From contig NZ_CP068022.1 in the NCBI RefSeq assembly GCF_016695175.1, positions 62,001-126,000 of the forward strand: a DNA stretch of 64,000 nt, written 5' to 3'. This DNA is from Pseudoalteromonas sp. GCY. GTDB taxonomy: Bacteria; Pseudomonadota; Gammaproteobacteria; Enterobacterales; Alteromonadaceae. The translations under genes and the position numbers were made by a program. Shown here one piece after another: positions 18,267 through 28,918 of the stretch. The notes under the pieces were generated by a model. That model searched no databases, had not been told where the DNA came from, and worked only from the letters and a program-made list of their open reading frames with translations. The first letter of the stretch is position 1. Every line of letters begins with the position of its first letter.

Positions 18267-19559
18267 TTACTTTTTAATAAATCCAATCAGTTTATCTGCA
18301 ATTGCAGTATTGTTTTGCGAGCCAATAAATGCTTCTTTACCTTTACCATGGGCAAACACTTGTACATCGATAGCGGTGTGACCACCCGTTGTCCAACCAG
18401 TGAAAGATGCATCACTAATTGCCTCTTTAACGACAACACTAAGCGCCTTTGGACCTTGTGATAGTGCTTCTTTTACTTTTAGCTCAGTCGCACTGTCATA
18501 CTCAAGACCTGTGAGCTTTTGCCACGTTGCTTTAACGTCTTTTGTCTTTGCAAGTACTTTTGCTATCTCGCCCGCTGAACCTTTCACTTTAGCGATCACA
18601 TCACGCTCCCAGCGATATTGACCATTCGCACCAAGCGTTAATCCACCGGTAGAGTGATCTGCTGTGATCACTAGGATAGTGTCAGGGTTGTTATCAACAA
18701 AAGCCTTTGCCAGCTTAATTGACTCTGCAAAGTCGTCCATTTCATGCATAGCACAAGCGATATCATTAGCATGTCCACACCAGTCAATCTGACTACCTTC
18801 AATCATTAAGAAGAAGCCTTTATCATTTTGGTTTTCCAATAATGATAGTGCCGTTTTAGTCATTTTAGTTAGGCGCTGCGGCTCTTCATCAATTGCGAAT
18901 GGCAGACCTACTTCTGCGAACAGACCAATCGCAGGAATTTTGTTTAGCGTTTCAAGCTTAGATAAAGCATCAACGTATTGATAACCCGCGTCTTTAAATT
19001 CGTTAACTAGGTTTCTATCTTCACGAATGAAATATTTAGTGCCACCACCAAGCATGAGATCTACAGGTAGTTTTCCTGCGATTTTATTGTCGATGTAATC
19101 ATTGGCAATGTCGTCATAGTTACGACGCGACTCATTATGAGACGCGAAACTTGCAGGTGTTGCGTGGTTGATTTGCGATGTTGCAACAAGCGCGGTTGTT
19201 TTACCTTTTCTTTTCGCCACTTCAAGCATCGTTTCCAAATGTTCTTTATGGGTATCTACCGCAATTGCGCCATTATAGCTTTTTGTTCCTGTACTCAGAG
19301 CGGTTGCACCCGCAGCACTATCTGTTACAACCGTGTCGTCGTCTGGGTAGGTATGCGCCATACCAACCAAAATAGAGTCAAAAACCGTTGGATCAACCAC
19401 TTTCGTTGAAGGGTCATCTTTAAAATAACGGTAGCCCGTAGTGTAAGCCGGCCCCATACCGTCGCCAATCATATAAATAATGTTTTTTGGAGCAGCCAAT
19501 GTCGGAGCCGCAAATACTAATCCAACAAATGAGGCCAAAAGGCTAGTTTTGAAATTCAT
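18267..19559 (-). CDS. Alkaline phosphatase (PhoA family), exported
   Basis: 430 residues with signal peptide MNFKTSLLASFVGLVFAAPTLA. Metal motifs: IYMIGDGMGPAYTTG, nucleophile Ser in VVTDSAAGATALSTG (around residue 85), NHATPASFASH, EGSQIDWCGHANDI, ITADHSTGGLTL and GWTTGGHTAIDV. All zinc ligands expected for the family appear to be present. It releases phosphate from monoesters in the periplasm. I see no convincing Pho box in the upstream 180 bases. Confidence 0.92.
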   Translation of the reverse strand: MNFKTSLLASFVGLVFAAPTLAAPKNIIYMIGDGMGPAYTTGYRYFKDDPSTKVVDPTVFDSILVGMAHTYPDDDTVVTDSAAGATALSTGTKSYNGAIAVDTHKEHLETMLEVAKRKGKTTALVATSQINHATPASFASHNESRRNYDDIANDYIDNKIAGKLPVDLMLGGGTKYFIREDRNLVNEFKDAGYQYVDALSKLETLNKIPAIGLFAEVGLPFAIDEEPQRLTKMTKTALSLLENQNDKGFFLMIEGSQIDWCGHANDIACAMHEMDDFAESIKLAKAFVDNNPDTILVITADHSTGGLTLGANGQYRWERDVIAKVKGSAGEIAKVLAKTKDVKATWQKLTGLEYDSATELKVKEALSQGPKALSVVVKEAISDASFTGWTTGGHTAIDVQVFAHGKGKEAFIGSQNNTAIADKLIGFIKK

Positions 19560-19747
19560 TGTTATTCCCGTGTACTTATCGTGATGGAAGTTTGTGATTC
19601 TCTGCTATTTGATCGATTTAAAACACATTCATAATAGAATGGATGTTCGATAAAAATATTTTCAACAAATCAAAGTAGTAAGTTCAAATATGTCACGGTA
19701 AGATGATAAATCAATGATGGTACAATGAACACTAAAAGAATTCGTCG

Positions 19748-20620
19748 ATGTCTCTATATGCGATAAAAGAACAAAAAATCGGGCCATTCTCCTACCAAAG
19801 CTGGGGAGAAGGAAAGCAAACCGTTGTTTACCTTCATGGTTGGCAAGACAACAGCAATAGCTTTGTGCCATTTGCACCATTTTGCAATACTCAATACACG
19901 CATATCGCGCTTGACTTACCTGGTCATGGACACTCAGATTGGAAAAGTGCTGACGCCTTCTATTACTTTATCGATTATGTCTATGACCTAAAGTGCTTTT
20001 TAGATTTAGCGCAGATCAAAACATGCCATATTGTTGGTCATTCTATGGGAGCGATGATAGCTAACTTGTTTGCAAGCTGCTATCCAACACGTTGTTTATC
20101 TTTGGTATTAATCGAGGGGATCGGAATTGTGAGCACCTCAGAGAGTGATACCAAAACCCAGCTCATTAATGCGTTTAATTCTCGAGATAAGTTAAAACAA
20201 TCTGAACAAAGGGTTTATCCTGATATAAATACACTTGCGCAACTGCGTAGTAAAGTTAGTGATGTTTCTGTAGAAATAGCAGCGCTGCTTATGGCAAGAA
20301 ATACTCAACCGCATTCTGACGGCGTGCAACTTAGATTGGACCCGCGACTAAAGCATCATTCTGGATTTAGATATTCCATCTCTCAGGCAAAATCGGCACT
20401 TAATGGGATATCCGTTCCAACTTTACTGGTGTTAGCGGAACAAGGCTATGGCATGATTGTCAGACAATATAGTCAATTTAAGGGTTGTTTCGAATCACTC
20501 AAGCTTGAGAAAATACCTGGCGGCCACCATTGCCATATGGAAAACCCAGAAATTTGCTATAAGCTAATTGAAGCACACCAAAACCGCGACAAAACATCGT
20601 TTACAACTGAAGGAGCGTAA
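19748..20620 (+). CDS. Alpha/beta hydrolase
   Basis: 290 residues. VVYLHGWQDNSNSF forms the oxyanion HGW motif, IALDLPGHGHSDW follows, and the nucleophile elbow is IVGHSMGAMIANLFA (Ser around residue 99). The acid/His end is VLAEQGYGM and GGHHCHME. This is the MhpC/BioH-like hydrolase superfamily; substrate unknown. It stands upstream of fadD, so a lipid or ester substrate is possible, but the 190-base gap gives no operon evidence. Confidence 0.85.
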   Translation: MSLYAIKEQKIGPFSYQSWGEGKQTVVYLHGWQDNSNSFVPFAPFCNTQYTHIALDLPGHGHSDWKSADAFYYFIDYVYDLKCFLDLAQIKTCHIVGHSMGAMIANLFASCYPTRCLSLVLIEGIGIVSTSESDTKTQLINAFNSRDKLKQSEQRVYPDINTLAQLRSKVSDVSVEIAALLMARNTQPHSDGVQLRLDPRLKHHSGFRYSISQAKSALNGISVPTLLVLAEQGYGMIVRQYSQFKGCFESLKLEKIPGGHHCHMENPEICYKLIEAHQNRDKTSFTTEGA

Positions 20621-20812
20621 AGAATAAACTAATCATGGAAAGAAAAGTTCGCAAAGAGCGCTAAAGCCCTCGTTTCAACAGCATCTAGATTGTAAATCCT
20701 CAGATATTGTGGGAATATGGCGTTTTTAGAGTATTTGCTCAATTGTTAAAGTGCCTTACATCGTTTATGGTTTAGGGTGAATATAAAAATAACGAGAACA
20801 CAGGAGCTAAGA

Positions 20813-22465
20813 GTGGAAAAAATCTGGCTTAAGCGCTACCCAGAAGGTATGCCTGAAACTATCGACCCAGAGCATTACAACTCATTGCTTGAATTATTTG
20901 AAAAAAGTTTTGCAGATTATGCCCAGTATCCAGCCTACACCAATATGGGAAAGACACTGACTTATCAGCAAGTTGATGAAAAAACCAAAGCAGTTGCTAG
21001 TTACATACAAAACGAATTGAAGCTTGGTCGTGGCGATAAAGTTGCGGTCATGATGCCAAACTTGTTACAAACCCCAGTTACTATTTTAGGTGTATTACGT
21101 GCTGGTTGTACCGTTGTAAACGTCAACCCGCTATACACTGTACGCGAATTAGAGCATCAGCTAAACGACTCCGAGTCAAAAGCTATCTTTATTCTCGCAA
21201 ACTTTGCCCACACACTGGAGCAGGCCTTACCAAAAACAAGTGTGAAGCACGTAGTGCTGACAGAAATTGGTGACATGTTAGGTGGCTTCAAAAAGCACTT
21301 GGTGAACTTTGTTGTTAAGCACTTCAAAAAAATGGTGCCAGACTTTAGCCTGCCAAATACCATTCCTTTCAAAGAAGTAATTGCGGCAGATCCTACAAAA
21401 TATCAGAATCCGGATGTGACGCTGAGTGATCTTGCCTTCTTGCAATACACTGGCGGTACAACTGGCGTATCTAAAGGCGCGATGCTTACTCATGGCAACA
21501 TGGTGGCAAACCTTGAGCAAGTCTCTGGCTGTTTAGATAAAGTATTGGATAAAGGAAAAGAGGTCGTTATCACGGCGCTACCGCTTTACCATATCTTTGC
21601 ATTAACAGCGAACTGCCTGACCTTTATGAAGTACGGTGGTCACAATATCTTGATCACCAACCCGCGTGACATGCCAGCGTTTGTAAAAGAGCTGTCAAAG
21701 GTTCCATTTACCGCGATAACTGGTGTAAACACGCTATTTAATGGTTTGTTGAACACACCTGGGTTTGCCGACCTCGACTTTTCAACCCTGAAAATGTCTT
21801 TAGGTGGTGGTATGGCCGTACAACGCCCAGTCGCTGAGCGCTGGCAGAAGGTGACAAAGTCAAAGCTGATGGAAGGGTATGGTCTTACAGAATGTGCGCC
21901 GCTAGTTACTATTTGCCCACATGATCTTGAAGCCTACAACGGTTCTATTGGTTTACCTGCACCAAGCACTGACATTAAGATTGTTGATGACAACGGCAAT
22001 GAAACTCCTAAAGGTGAGCCCGGTGAGTTGTGTGTCAAGGGCCCACAGGTGATGGCTGGTTACTACAACCGTCCAGACGCAACAGCCGAATGTTTAAAAG
22101 ACGGCTGGTTTGCAACGGGTGATATCGCTACTTATGATGATGATGGTTTCTTCTACATCGTTGATCGTAAAAAAGACATGATCTTAGTGTCTGGCTTTAA
22201 CGTTTTCCCTAATGAAATCGAAGAAGTCGTTGCTATGCACGAAGGCGTGTTAGAAGTTGCAGCGGTTGGCGTGCCAAATGAGGTTAGTGGTGAGCAAGTT
22301 AAAGTTTTTATTGTTAAAAAAGACCCATCTTTAACAGAAAAAGATATAATTGCACATTGCCGAGATAATCTAACGAACTATAAAGTACCAAAGCTAGTTG
22401 AGTTTAGAGATGAACTGCCAAAGACTAACGTTGGTAAAATACTGCGTAGAGCGTTAAAAGAATAA
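20813..22465 (+). CDS. fadD: Long-chain fatty acid--CoA ligase FadD
   Basis: 550 residues from GTG 20813 (AGGAG six bases upstream), which gives the usual [14 protein letters not shown]; the longer frame from 20777 is not needed. AMP-binding motifs: [19 protein letters not shown] (P-loop, around 210-228), [30 protein letters not shown] and the C-terminal [20 protein letters not shown]. It activates fatty acids for beta-oxidation at the inner membrane. Ends in a terminator. Confidence 0.95.
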   Translation: MEKIWLKRYPEGMPETIDPEHYNSLLELFEKSFADYAQYPAYTNMGKTLTYQQVDEKTKAVASYIQNELKLGRGDKVAVMMPNLLQTPVTILGVLRAGCTVVNVNPLYTVRELEHQLNDSESKAIFILANFAHTLEQALPKTSVKHVVLTEIGDMLGGFKKHLVNFVVKHFKKMVPDFSLPNTIPFKEVIAADPTKYQNPDVTLSDLAFLQYTGGTTGVSKGAMLTHGNMVANLEQVSGCLDKVLDKGKEVVITALPLYHIFALTANCLTFMKYGGHNILITNPRDMPAFVKELSKVPFTAITGVNTLFNGLLNTPGFADLDFSTLKMSLGGGMAVQRPVAERWQKVTKSKLMEGYGLTECAPLVTICPHDLEAYNGSIGLPAPSTDIKIVDDNGNETPKGEPGELCVKGPQVMAGYYNRPDATAECLKDGWFATGDIATYDDDGFFYIVDRKKDMILVSGFNVFPNEIEEVVAMHEGVLEVAAVGVPNEVSGEQVKVFIVKKDPSLTEKDIIAHCRDNLTNYKVPKLVEFRDELPKTNVGKILRRALKE

Positions 22466-22472
22466 CAAATAG

Positions 22473-22495
22473 AGCCGGCACTAGCCGGCTTTTTT
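22473..22495 (+). terminator. Intrinsic terminator of fadD
   Basis: A 7-bp stem AGCCGGC / GCCGGCT with a 4-base loop and six T residues, right after the fadD stop and before rnd. Confidence 0.85.
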
Positions 22496-22542
22496 ATAAC
22501 TAGTGTGATATGGCTAGTTATGTAAATTGCATGGGAGTAACA

Positions 22543-23673
22543 GTGCAGTATCAAGTTATTGAAAGCCAAACAGCACTAGATGAATTTGTCTTGTCTATTT
22601 CGAAAGCCAAGGTGCTCGCCGTCGACACCGAATTCATGCGTCGCCGCACCTTATACCCAGAAATTGCTTTATTACAAATCTTTGATGGTAACCATCTTGC
22701 ACTTATCGACCCGCTAGCCGATATGGATTTTAGTAGACTGTGGACGTTATTTGCCGATACTCGTGTTTTAAAAGTGCTTCATTCTCCATCAGAAGATATC
22801 GAAGTATTTCTAAAGTTTGCAGGTTTTATCCCATCACCAATATTCGATACCCAGTTTGCTTTACAATTGTTAGGTGAGGGGAGTTGTATTGGTTTTGCTA
22901 ATATGGTTAAGCAACTTAGAGACGTAGAAATTGACAAAAGTGAATCCAGAACGGATTGGTTACGTCGCCCCTTATCTCAAAGCCAATTAGATTACGCCGC
23001 CTCTGATGTATATCATTTACTGCCATGTTTTGAGACTATTCAAGCGCGAGTAAACGAAAAGCAGTTATTTAACATAGTGCTTCAAGAGAGTGAATTGCTC
23101 GCCCAAAAGAGAAGCTTCCGCCAGCCAGATGAAGTGCTTTATCTTGATGTCAAAAACGTGTGGCAACTTAAGCCTAGAGATCTTGCTACCCTAAAAGAAC
23201 TTGCAGCGTGGCGCAGAGCCAAGGCAGAGAAAAAGAACTTAGCGCTAAATTTCGTGCTTAAAGAACATAACATGGTAGAAATTGCCAAACGTCGTCCAAG
23301 CTCATTGGGCAGTTTGCGCAATGTTCCAGGTGTTGAACCGATGGAAGTCAATCGCTCTGGTAAAGAAATTCTCGCCTGTATAGAAAAAGCAAAAGAAGTG
23401 AGTGAACAAGATTGCCCACAACGCGTAAGAAGACTCATCGACTTTAAAGGCTATAAGGCGGCGTGCAAGGATATCAAACATCTTATCGCAGAAGTCGCCA
23501 AAGCTAACGACATTCCGGTTGATGTGTTTGCCTCGAAGAAACAAATCAATCAGGTGATCAGCTGGTCGTGGAAAAAGTCACCGGAAGAAAAGCAATTGCT
23601 GATGAAACCCGATCTTGCGTTAGGCTGGAGGGCTGAGCTTGTTGCAGATAAGTTAGACAGTTGGTGGCAGTAG
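22543..23673 (+). CDS. rnd: Ribonuclease D
   Basis: 376 residues from GTG 22543, chosen because GGGAG lies five bases upstream. DEDD exonuclease motifs: VLAVDTEFMRRRTLYPE (D, E), VLHSPSEDIEVF (D) and the YAASDVYHLLP (Y..D) motif, then HRDC domains, the first around residues 205-285 (LKELAAWRRAKAEKKN). RNase D trims tRNA 3' ends. The fadD-rnd order is typical of gammaproteobacteria. Confidence 0.95.
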   Translation: MQYQVIESQTALDEFVLSISKAKVLAVDTEFMRRRTLYPEIALLQIFDGNHLALIDPLADMDFSRLWTLFADTRVLKVLHSPSEDIEVFLKFAGFIPSPIFDTQFALQLLGEGSCIGFANMVKQLRDVEIDKSESRTDWLRRPLSQSQLDYAASDVYHLLPCFETIQARVNEKQLFNIVLQESELLAQKRSFRQPDEVLYLDVKNVWQLKPRDLATLKELAAWRRAKAEKKNLALNFVLKEHNMVEIAKRRPSSLGSLRNVPGVEPMEVNRSGKEILACIEKAKEVSEQDCPQRVRRLIDFKGYKAACKDIKHLIAEVAKANDIPVDVFASKKQINQVISWSWKKSPEEKQLLMKPDLALGWRAELVADKLDSWWQ

Positions 23674-23714
23674 CACTCCTGTCTACTAAAAGATGAAAGA
23701 GAAGTGAAAGCGAT

Positions 23715-23750
23715 AATAACATCCACCTCCCGAAGGAGGTGGATGTTATT
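23715..23750. terminator. Perfect 16-bp bidirectional terminator hairpin
   Basis: AATAACATCCACCTCC and its exact complement around a CGAA loop, between the convergent rnd and RND-pump genes. Unusually long and perfect; the GNRA-like loop on the plus strand adds stability. T-runs are short. Confidence 0.75.
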
Positions 23751-23753
23751 CAA

Positions 23754-26700
23754 TTAGTCTTTTGGTTGTTTGATACCAAAGTACACGCAGTGTAACACTG
23801 GTAATACAATCAACGTCAGTATGGTTGCAAAACCCAAACCAAACATAATGGTTACTGCCATGGATTGGAAGAACACATCAAATAATAGCGGGATCATACC
23901 CAATATGGTTGTGATAGCGGCCATAGACACCGGTCTTACACGACTTACACCAGAATCAAATACCGCTTGGTAAGGAGACTTACCAGAGTCGATCTCAATA
24001 TTTATTTGATCCATTAGTACAATACCGTTCTTAATCAACATTCCTGACAAACTCAGCAAGCCTAGCAGTGCCATAAAGCTAAATGGAGCTTGTAGTAGTA
24101 CAAGGCCTGCCGTTACCCCAATAATGGCAAGCGGCACTGTAGACCAGATAACTAACGGCTTTTTCACCGAGTTAAAGAGCAGCACAGTGATCATAAACAT
24201 CGCTAAATAACCGATTGGTAATGAGCCAAAAATGGCTTTCTTCGCTTTGCTTGACGACTCATATTCGCCGCCCCATTGCATCTCGTATCCTTGGGGTAGC
24301 TCGATGGCTTCAATATCCGCCTTCACTCTCGAAAATAATTTAGCTGGGGTTTCATCACCTATCACGTCATGATCAGCCATTACCGTGATTGTGCGTTTGC
24401 GGTCACGGCGCATGATCAAGCTATCTTCCCAAGTTACACTAAAATCATCCACGATTTGCGATACTGGAACGTATACGCTAAGGACAGGGCTGAATATTTG
24501 TAGATCACCAAGATTTTCAACATTGAGTCTCTCTTCTTCAGGGGAGCGCGCAATGATAGGCAACAGTTGCGTACCATCTCGATATAACCCTACCTTGTTA
24601 CCCGACACCGAAGTCAGTAGCAACTGGTCTAAGTCAGATTTACTGATCCCTAAACGACGCGCCTTTAATTCGTTAAACTGTGGGCGGATTAACTTGGTTC
24701 TTTGTCGCCAGTTATCACGAATATTGAACGCTTTATCGTCTTGGCTAATAATACCCTTGGCTTCTTCAGCAAGTTGGCGTAACACGACAGGATCAGGTCC
24801 CGAGAACCTAGCCTCGATTTTTGCGTCAGTTGAAGGACCAATTTCCATGCGCTTTATTTTGAGACGTCCGTCTAGCTCATTTTTAAGCTCATAGTCACGA
24901 AGCTTAGCAATCATAGCCACCACAGCTTCTCGGTCTTTTACACGCACAATTAACTGACCATAAGCGTCGTATTGTTTTTCAGGCGAATAGGTCAACATAA
25001 AACGAGGCGCACCTTGACCAATCGTTGTCGTTACTTCGTTAACCATCGGATCGGCCAGTAAAAATGATTCTATCTTCTCAACATTCTGCGCCGTACTGCG
25101 TATATCAGCACCTTGATAATGCCAGTAATCCACATAGAATATAGGCGTATTTGAAGCTGGGAAGAATGACTGCTTAACGGATTTAAAGCCAACAACCGCA
25201 GCAACTAATAGCAGTACCATAGAAATAATGGTAATCGCGCGGTTTTTTAGACTGAAGGTTAGCATCGATTTATACACGGTGAAGATCACACCTTTATAGG
25301 GGTCGTCCTCTTCTTCGTTGGTATCTGATGACTTTTCCTTAGGCCCCTTAAACATCATATTGGCAAAAAATGGCGTAAGTGTGATTGCTGTTACCCAGCT
25401 TAGTAGTAATGAAATTAACAACACCCAAAATAAAGAACCAGCAAATTCACCACTAGCATCTGAACTTAAACCAATCGGCGCGAATGCGGTGATCCCGATA
25501 ACAGTTGCGCCAAGAAGTGGCCATTTTGTCTGTTCAACAATGTTCACAGCAGCTTTTACTTTAGATTGACCACGTTTAATATTAATCAAAATACCTTCTG
25601 TCACAACAATGGCATTATCGACTAACATCCCCAGTGCAATAATCAAAGCACCCAATGAAATACGTTGTAAATCAATGGCGAATATCTTCATAAAGATAAA
25701 GGTGCCCAGCACGGTAATAAGCAAAATACCACCGATTAAAATACCACTCTTTACACCCATAAAGATAAGTAAAACGATAATTACAATGGCAACAGCCTCT
25801 AAAAGACTAACGATGAAACCGTCAACCGAAGTTTCTACTTCTGTTGGTTGATTGTAAACCGTGTTTATCTTAATACCGTACGGGCGCTGATATTCTAATT
25901 GCTGTAAGTGATGTTCAATTTCTTTACCCACCTCAACAACGTTTACGCCTGAGGTAAAAGAAACCCCAACCAGTAGCGCACGTTTTTGTGCAAAACGCGT
26001 GATATGATTCGGCACTTCAGCATATTCGCGTGTCACTTTTGCCACGTCGCCTAGGTAAATAAGCTCTTTGGCGCCAGGCTTTGAGATCAGTAAACCCTCA
26101 AGCTCAGAGACGTCTGTAAACTCGCCAGTAGGGTGCAGGCGAATAGACTCATCTCCAACCCGTATTTTACCCGCATTAGAAACCGTATTTTGTGCTTGTA
26201 GCAGCGAGAAAAGATAGCTTGGCGCGATGCCAAGTTGTGATAGTTTTTGTGTTGATATTTCAACTACCACTTGTGCTTGCTGCTCACCCGCAACAGTGAC
26301 TTTACTCACACCTTCTACTAGCACTAATTCCCGTTTCAAGAAGTCAACGTAGTCTTTTAGCTCATCATACGAATAGCCTTCGCCAGTAATCGCGTAGAGT
26401 TCACCGTAAACATCAGCAAAATCGTCGATAACGCTTGGCGGTCTAACACCAGGCGGTAACTTTGGCGAGAGATCATTTACTTTACGGCGCAGCTCATCCC
26501 AGATCTGTTGTAAGTCTTTCTTACGGTACTTACTCTTCATCTCAACAGTGATCTGTGACTTACCGGGAGAAGAAATTGAAGTGACATAATCAACATACGG
26601 CAGAGACTGAATTGCATTTTCAATCGGGAAGGTGACTTCCTCTTCCACTTGTTGTGGTGATGCACCAGGATACATGGTAACGACCATGGCCTTTTTTAGT

Positions 26701-26822
26701 GTGAATTCAGGATCTTCTAGCTGGCCTAAGCCCAAATAGGATGCTGCCCCAGCAATAAGAAGGAGCAATGCAAACATCCAACTGATGACCTTATTCTCAA
26801 TTGACCATTTGGCTAAACTCAT
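23754..26822 (-). CDS. RND efflux transporter, inner-membrane pump (AcrB superfamily)
   Basis: 1022 residues. TM1 follows the N-terminus; the periplasmic porter halves carry VVTMYPGASPQQVEEEV and VVVEISTQKLSQLGI. TM4 has the proton-relay acidic pair region LGMLVDNAIVVTEG, and TM10 has GMLIKNGIVLMDQI. Residues 484-500 are an acidic cytoplasmic loop (KEKSSDTNEEEDD). It belongs to the HAE-1-like branch without close match to MexB or MexF; substrates unknown. The start lies just after the stop of the adaptor gene, so the two are one operon. Confidence 0.9.
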   Translation of the reverse strand: MSLAKWSIENKVISWMFALLLLIAGAASYLGLGQLEDPEFTLKKAMVVTMYPGASPQQVEEEVTFPIENAIQSLPYVDYVTSISSPGKSQITVEMKSKYRKKDLQQIWDELRRKVNDLSPKLPPGVRPPSVIDDFADVYGELYAITGEGYSYDELKDYVDFLKRELVLVEGVSKVTVAGEQQAQVVVEISTQKLSQLGIAPSYLFSLLQAQNTVSNAGKIRVGDESIRLHPTGEFTDVSELEGLLISKPGAKELIYLGDVAKVTREYAEVPNHITRFAQKRALLVGVSFTSGVNVVEVGKEIEHHLQQLEYQRPYGIKINTVYNQPTEVETSVDGFIVSLLEAVAIVIIVLLIFMGVKSGILIGGILLITVLGTFIFMKIFAIDLQRISLGALIIALGMLVDNAIVVTEGILINIKRGQSKVKAAVNIVEQTKWPLLGATVIGITAFAPIGLSSDASGEFAGSLFWVLLISLLLSWVTAITLTPFFANMMFKGPKEKSSDTNEEEDDPYKGVIFTVYKSMLTFSLKNRAITIISMVLLLVAAVVGFKSVKQSFFPASNTPIFYVDYWHYQGADIRSTAQNVEKIESFLLADPMVNEVTTTIGQGAPRFMLTYSPEKQYDAYGQLIVRVKDREAVVAMIAKLRDYELKNELDGRLKIKRMEIGPSTDAKIEARFSGPDPVVLRQLAEEAKGIISQDDKAFNIRDNWRQRTKLIRPQFNELKARRLGISKSDLDQLLLTSVSGNKVGLYRDGTQLLPIIARSPEEERLNVENLGDLQIFSPVLSVYVPVSQIVDDFSVTWEDSLIMRRDRKRTITVMADHDVIGDETPAKLFSRVKADIEAIELPQGYEMQWGGEYESSSKAKKAIFGSLPIGYLAMFMITVLLFNSVKKPLVIWSTVPLAIIGVTAGLVLLQAPFSFMALLGLLSLSGMLIKNGIVLMDQINIEIDSGKSPYQAVFDSGVSRVRPVSMAAITTILGMIPLLFDVFFQSMAVTIMFGLGFATILTLIVLPVLHCVYFGIKQPKD

Positions 26823-26823
26823 A

Positions 26824-27903
26824 TTATAGACCTCTTTCTTTAGTCCAAGGTCTCACTTTTGCGCCTTCTTGCAAGTAATGCACGCCCGCGGCAACAATTT
26901 CCTCACCGGGCTCAATACCCGACAATACCTCAATACCGGTATGATTAAGTTGGCCAACGGTAACTTCGCGTTTAGTGACGGTTTGTTTATCACTTAGATA
27001 TACCCATACGTAACTATTCCCCTCTGTGCCTTGCTTTTTATCGGAGAATACAGCTTGGTTAGGTACTATGATTGCCGTATTTTCACGGTTCGTGATTTTG
27101 CTTGGGTCGACGTAAACATGGCCAGTCATACCTGCGAACAAATTAAAGTCTTCAGGGATTGGAAGACTAAATACGACTTTGTAGGTTAAGGTTGCAGGGT
27201 CTGCCTGAGTATCCCACTCCTTGATCGCAAGCGGGTAAGACTTACTTGGATAGCCATCAAAAACAACGGTCGGTTTGTAATCAGAATCTTTATCAACACG
27301 TGCAACGATGCGCTCAGGAACCTGAATAACCACATCCATCATATCGCGTGTTTCAAGGCGAAGGATATTCTGCTTTGCTACCACGTTTTCATAATTTTTG
27401 ACAAATACCTTGGCAACCGTACCACTAAACGGTGCTCTAAGTTCGCTATATTCAAGGTTTGTTTTGGCAATTTTAAATGCAGATTCAGCAACTTGTTTAT
27501 CCGCATTTGCTTTATCAAACTCAGCTTTAGTCGCTATGCCTTTTTCGAATAGAGGCTCAATTCTCGATAACTGCGATTTAGCAAGTTCAAATTGGGCTTT
27601 ACGTTGTTCATATTGCAGATTGAAATCTTCAGGATCGAGCTTTGCTAGCAATTGCCCTTTTTGTACATCTTGGCCTGCGAGAACTGGAAACTCGATAAGT
27701 TCGCCATTCACACGAAAGGCAAGATAAGAGCCTTGGTTTGCTACCACTTCAGCAGGGAAACTGCGAAGCGTGCTGCTATTTGGATCCGAAACCGTGTGAA
27801 TTTTAACCGGTCGGTTAGGGGCTTCTGTTGGGGCTTGTTCTGCTTGCTCTTGGCAACCCACTAATAGGGTAGCCAACACAATTCCAGAAAACACTCTTAA
27901 CAT
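26824..27903 (-). CDS. RND efflux periplasmic adaptor lipoprotein
   Basis: 359 residues from ATG 27903, chosen over ATG 27915 since GGAG lies six bases upstream. Lipoprotein signal MLRVFSGIVLATLLVGC. The membrane-fusion-protein order is visible: lipoyl half (PVLAGQDVQKGQLLAKLDP), helical hairpin (QYEQRKAQFELAKSQLSRIE and partner), second lipoyl half (LRAPFSGTVAKVFV), then beta-barrel domain. It links the pump to an outer-membrane channel; no channel gene is adjacent. Confidence 0.9.
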   Translation of the reverse strand: MLRVFSGIVLATLLVGCQEQAEQAPTEAPNRPVKIHTVSDPNSSTLRSFPAEVVANQGSYLAFRVNGELIEFPVLAGQDVQKGQLLAKLDPEDFNLQYEQRKAQFELAKSQLSRIEPLFEKGIATKAEFDKANADKQVAESAFKIAKTNLEYSELRAPFSGTVAKVFVKNYENVVAKQNILRLETRDMMDVVIQVPERIVARVDKDSDYKPTVVFDGYPSKSYPLAIKEWDTQADPATLTYKVVFSLPIPEDFNLFAGMTGHVYVDPSKITNRENTAIIVPNQAVFSDKKQGTEGNSYVWVYLSDKQTVTKREVTVGQLNHTGIEVLSGIEPGEEIVAAGVHYLQEGAKVRPWTKERGL

Positions 27904-28003
27904 ATTGTTCTCCATGACAACGTCAATTTTAATGCGTGCAGAATAATGGAATTACATATAAAATAAAAATTATAAAACATTCTATACTGCATAAGATTTA
28001 TTT

Positions 28004-28918
28004 ATGAAGATTTCGGACTTAGCAGCGTTTTGCACCGTTGTTGAAGCGCCTAGCCTTACCGAAGCGGCAAATAAGCTTCATAAGACACAGCCTGCGGTCT
28101 CTCAATCAATTAAAAGATTAGAACAATCCTTGGGATTTGCCCTTTTTGAGCGTGAGAAATATCGCAATGTGTTAACAGAGCAAGGTCGTCGATTTTATTT
28201 TGAAGCCGAAAAATTGCTTAATCATCATAGAGATTTGTCATTACTCGCGACTGAATTCGCGGCGGGTAATGAACCAAGCTTTAACATCTGTTACGAACCG
28301 ATCGTATATCAAAACCAAATTGATCAAGTATTAGGCAATGCCTTCATTAAGTTTCCCGCAACCGAAATGAATATCTCTAGTGGTAAACGGTTCTTTGCGC
28401 TTGAGCAAGTCACACAGGGGATTGCGAATCTTGGCATTGGCCCTTGGTTTGACCTTTTTCATTCAACTGGCGATTTAGAATCAATGCCAATTGGACACGT
28501 AAAATTAGGCTTAGTGTCATTAACAGGTTACATGCCACCCGAACTTAGTTTTTCAGAGCTTGCGCAATACCCATCTCTTGCAATGAAAGAAAGTAAGTTC
28601 AAGTTTGACAGTGAGCGCTTGGCATACAGAAACAGTAACAATGTCATGAAACTCGATGACGCACTAGCAATAAAAAGATACTTATTACAAGGTATGGGCT
28701 ATGCCTTAATCGGCCTTGACCTTTGTAGAGAAGAATTAGAGTCTGGTGTTTTGCAACAAGTGAGGGTGTTTGATAGAAAAGACGAGTTTGAAGCTGAAAT
28801 CCACGCGTATCGTTTGCATATTTCCCACCATGGGCCGGTAGCAAGATATTTTTGGGACAAATTAAAAGAGTTAAATATTCAATATGAAAAGCAGCAATCC
28901 TCAACAAGAACTCGCTGA
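28004..28918 (+). CDS. LysR-type transcriptional regulator
   Basis: 304 residues. N-terminal winged helix-turn-helix (ISDLAAFCTVVEAPSLTEAA, then LHKTQPAVSQSIKRLEQSLG) and a C-terminal effector-binding region (about 90-295). Divergent from the RND operon with 100 bases between the starts, the standard layout for a LysR regulator of its neighbour; an ATAA-N8-TTAT dyad at 27958-27973 is a possible operator. Control of the pump is inferred. Its end overlaps the next gene by 35 bases. Confidence 0.88.
   Translation: MKISDLAAFCTVVEAPSLTEAANKLHKTQPAVSQSIKRLEQSLGFALFEREKYRNVLTEQGRRFYFEAEKLLNHHRDLSLLATEFAAGNEPSFNICYEPIVYQNQIDQVLGNAFIKFPATEMNISSGKRFFALEQVTQGIANLGIGPWFDLFHSTGDLESMPIGHVKLGLVSLTGYMPPELSFSELAQYPSLAMKESKFKFDSERLAYRNSNNVMKLDDALAIKRYLLQGMGYALIGLDLCREELESGVLQQVRVFDRKDEFEAEIHAYRLHISHHGPVARYFWDKLKELNIQYEKQQSSTRTR

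Noticed and set aside
19560..19700. Pho box upstream of the alkaline phosphatase gene
   Set aside because: Only a lone TGACATA-like half site is visible and the 11-base spaced direct repeat is absent.
20635..20664. Tiny open frame MERKVRKER before fadD, considered as a leader peptide or RMF fragment
   Set aside because: Nine residues with no stalling codon pattern and no hairpin before fadD; resemblance to RMF is only in basic composition.
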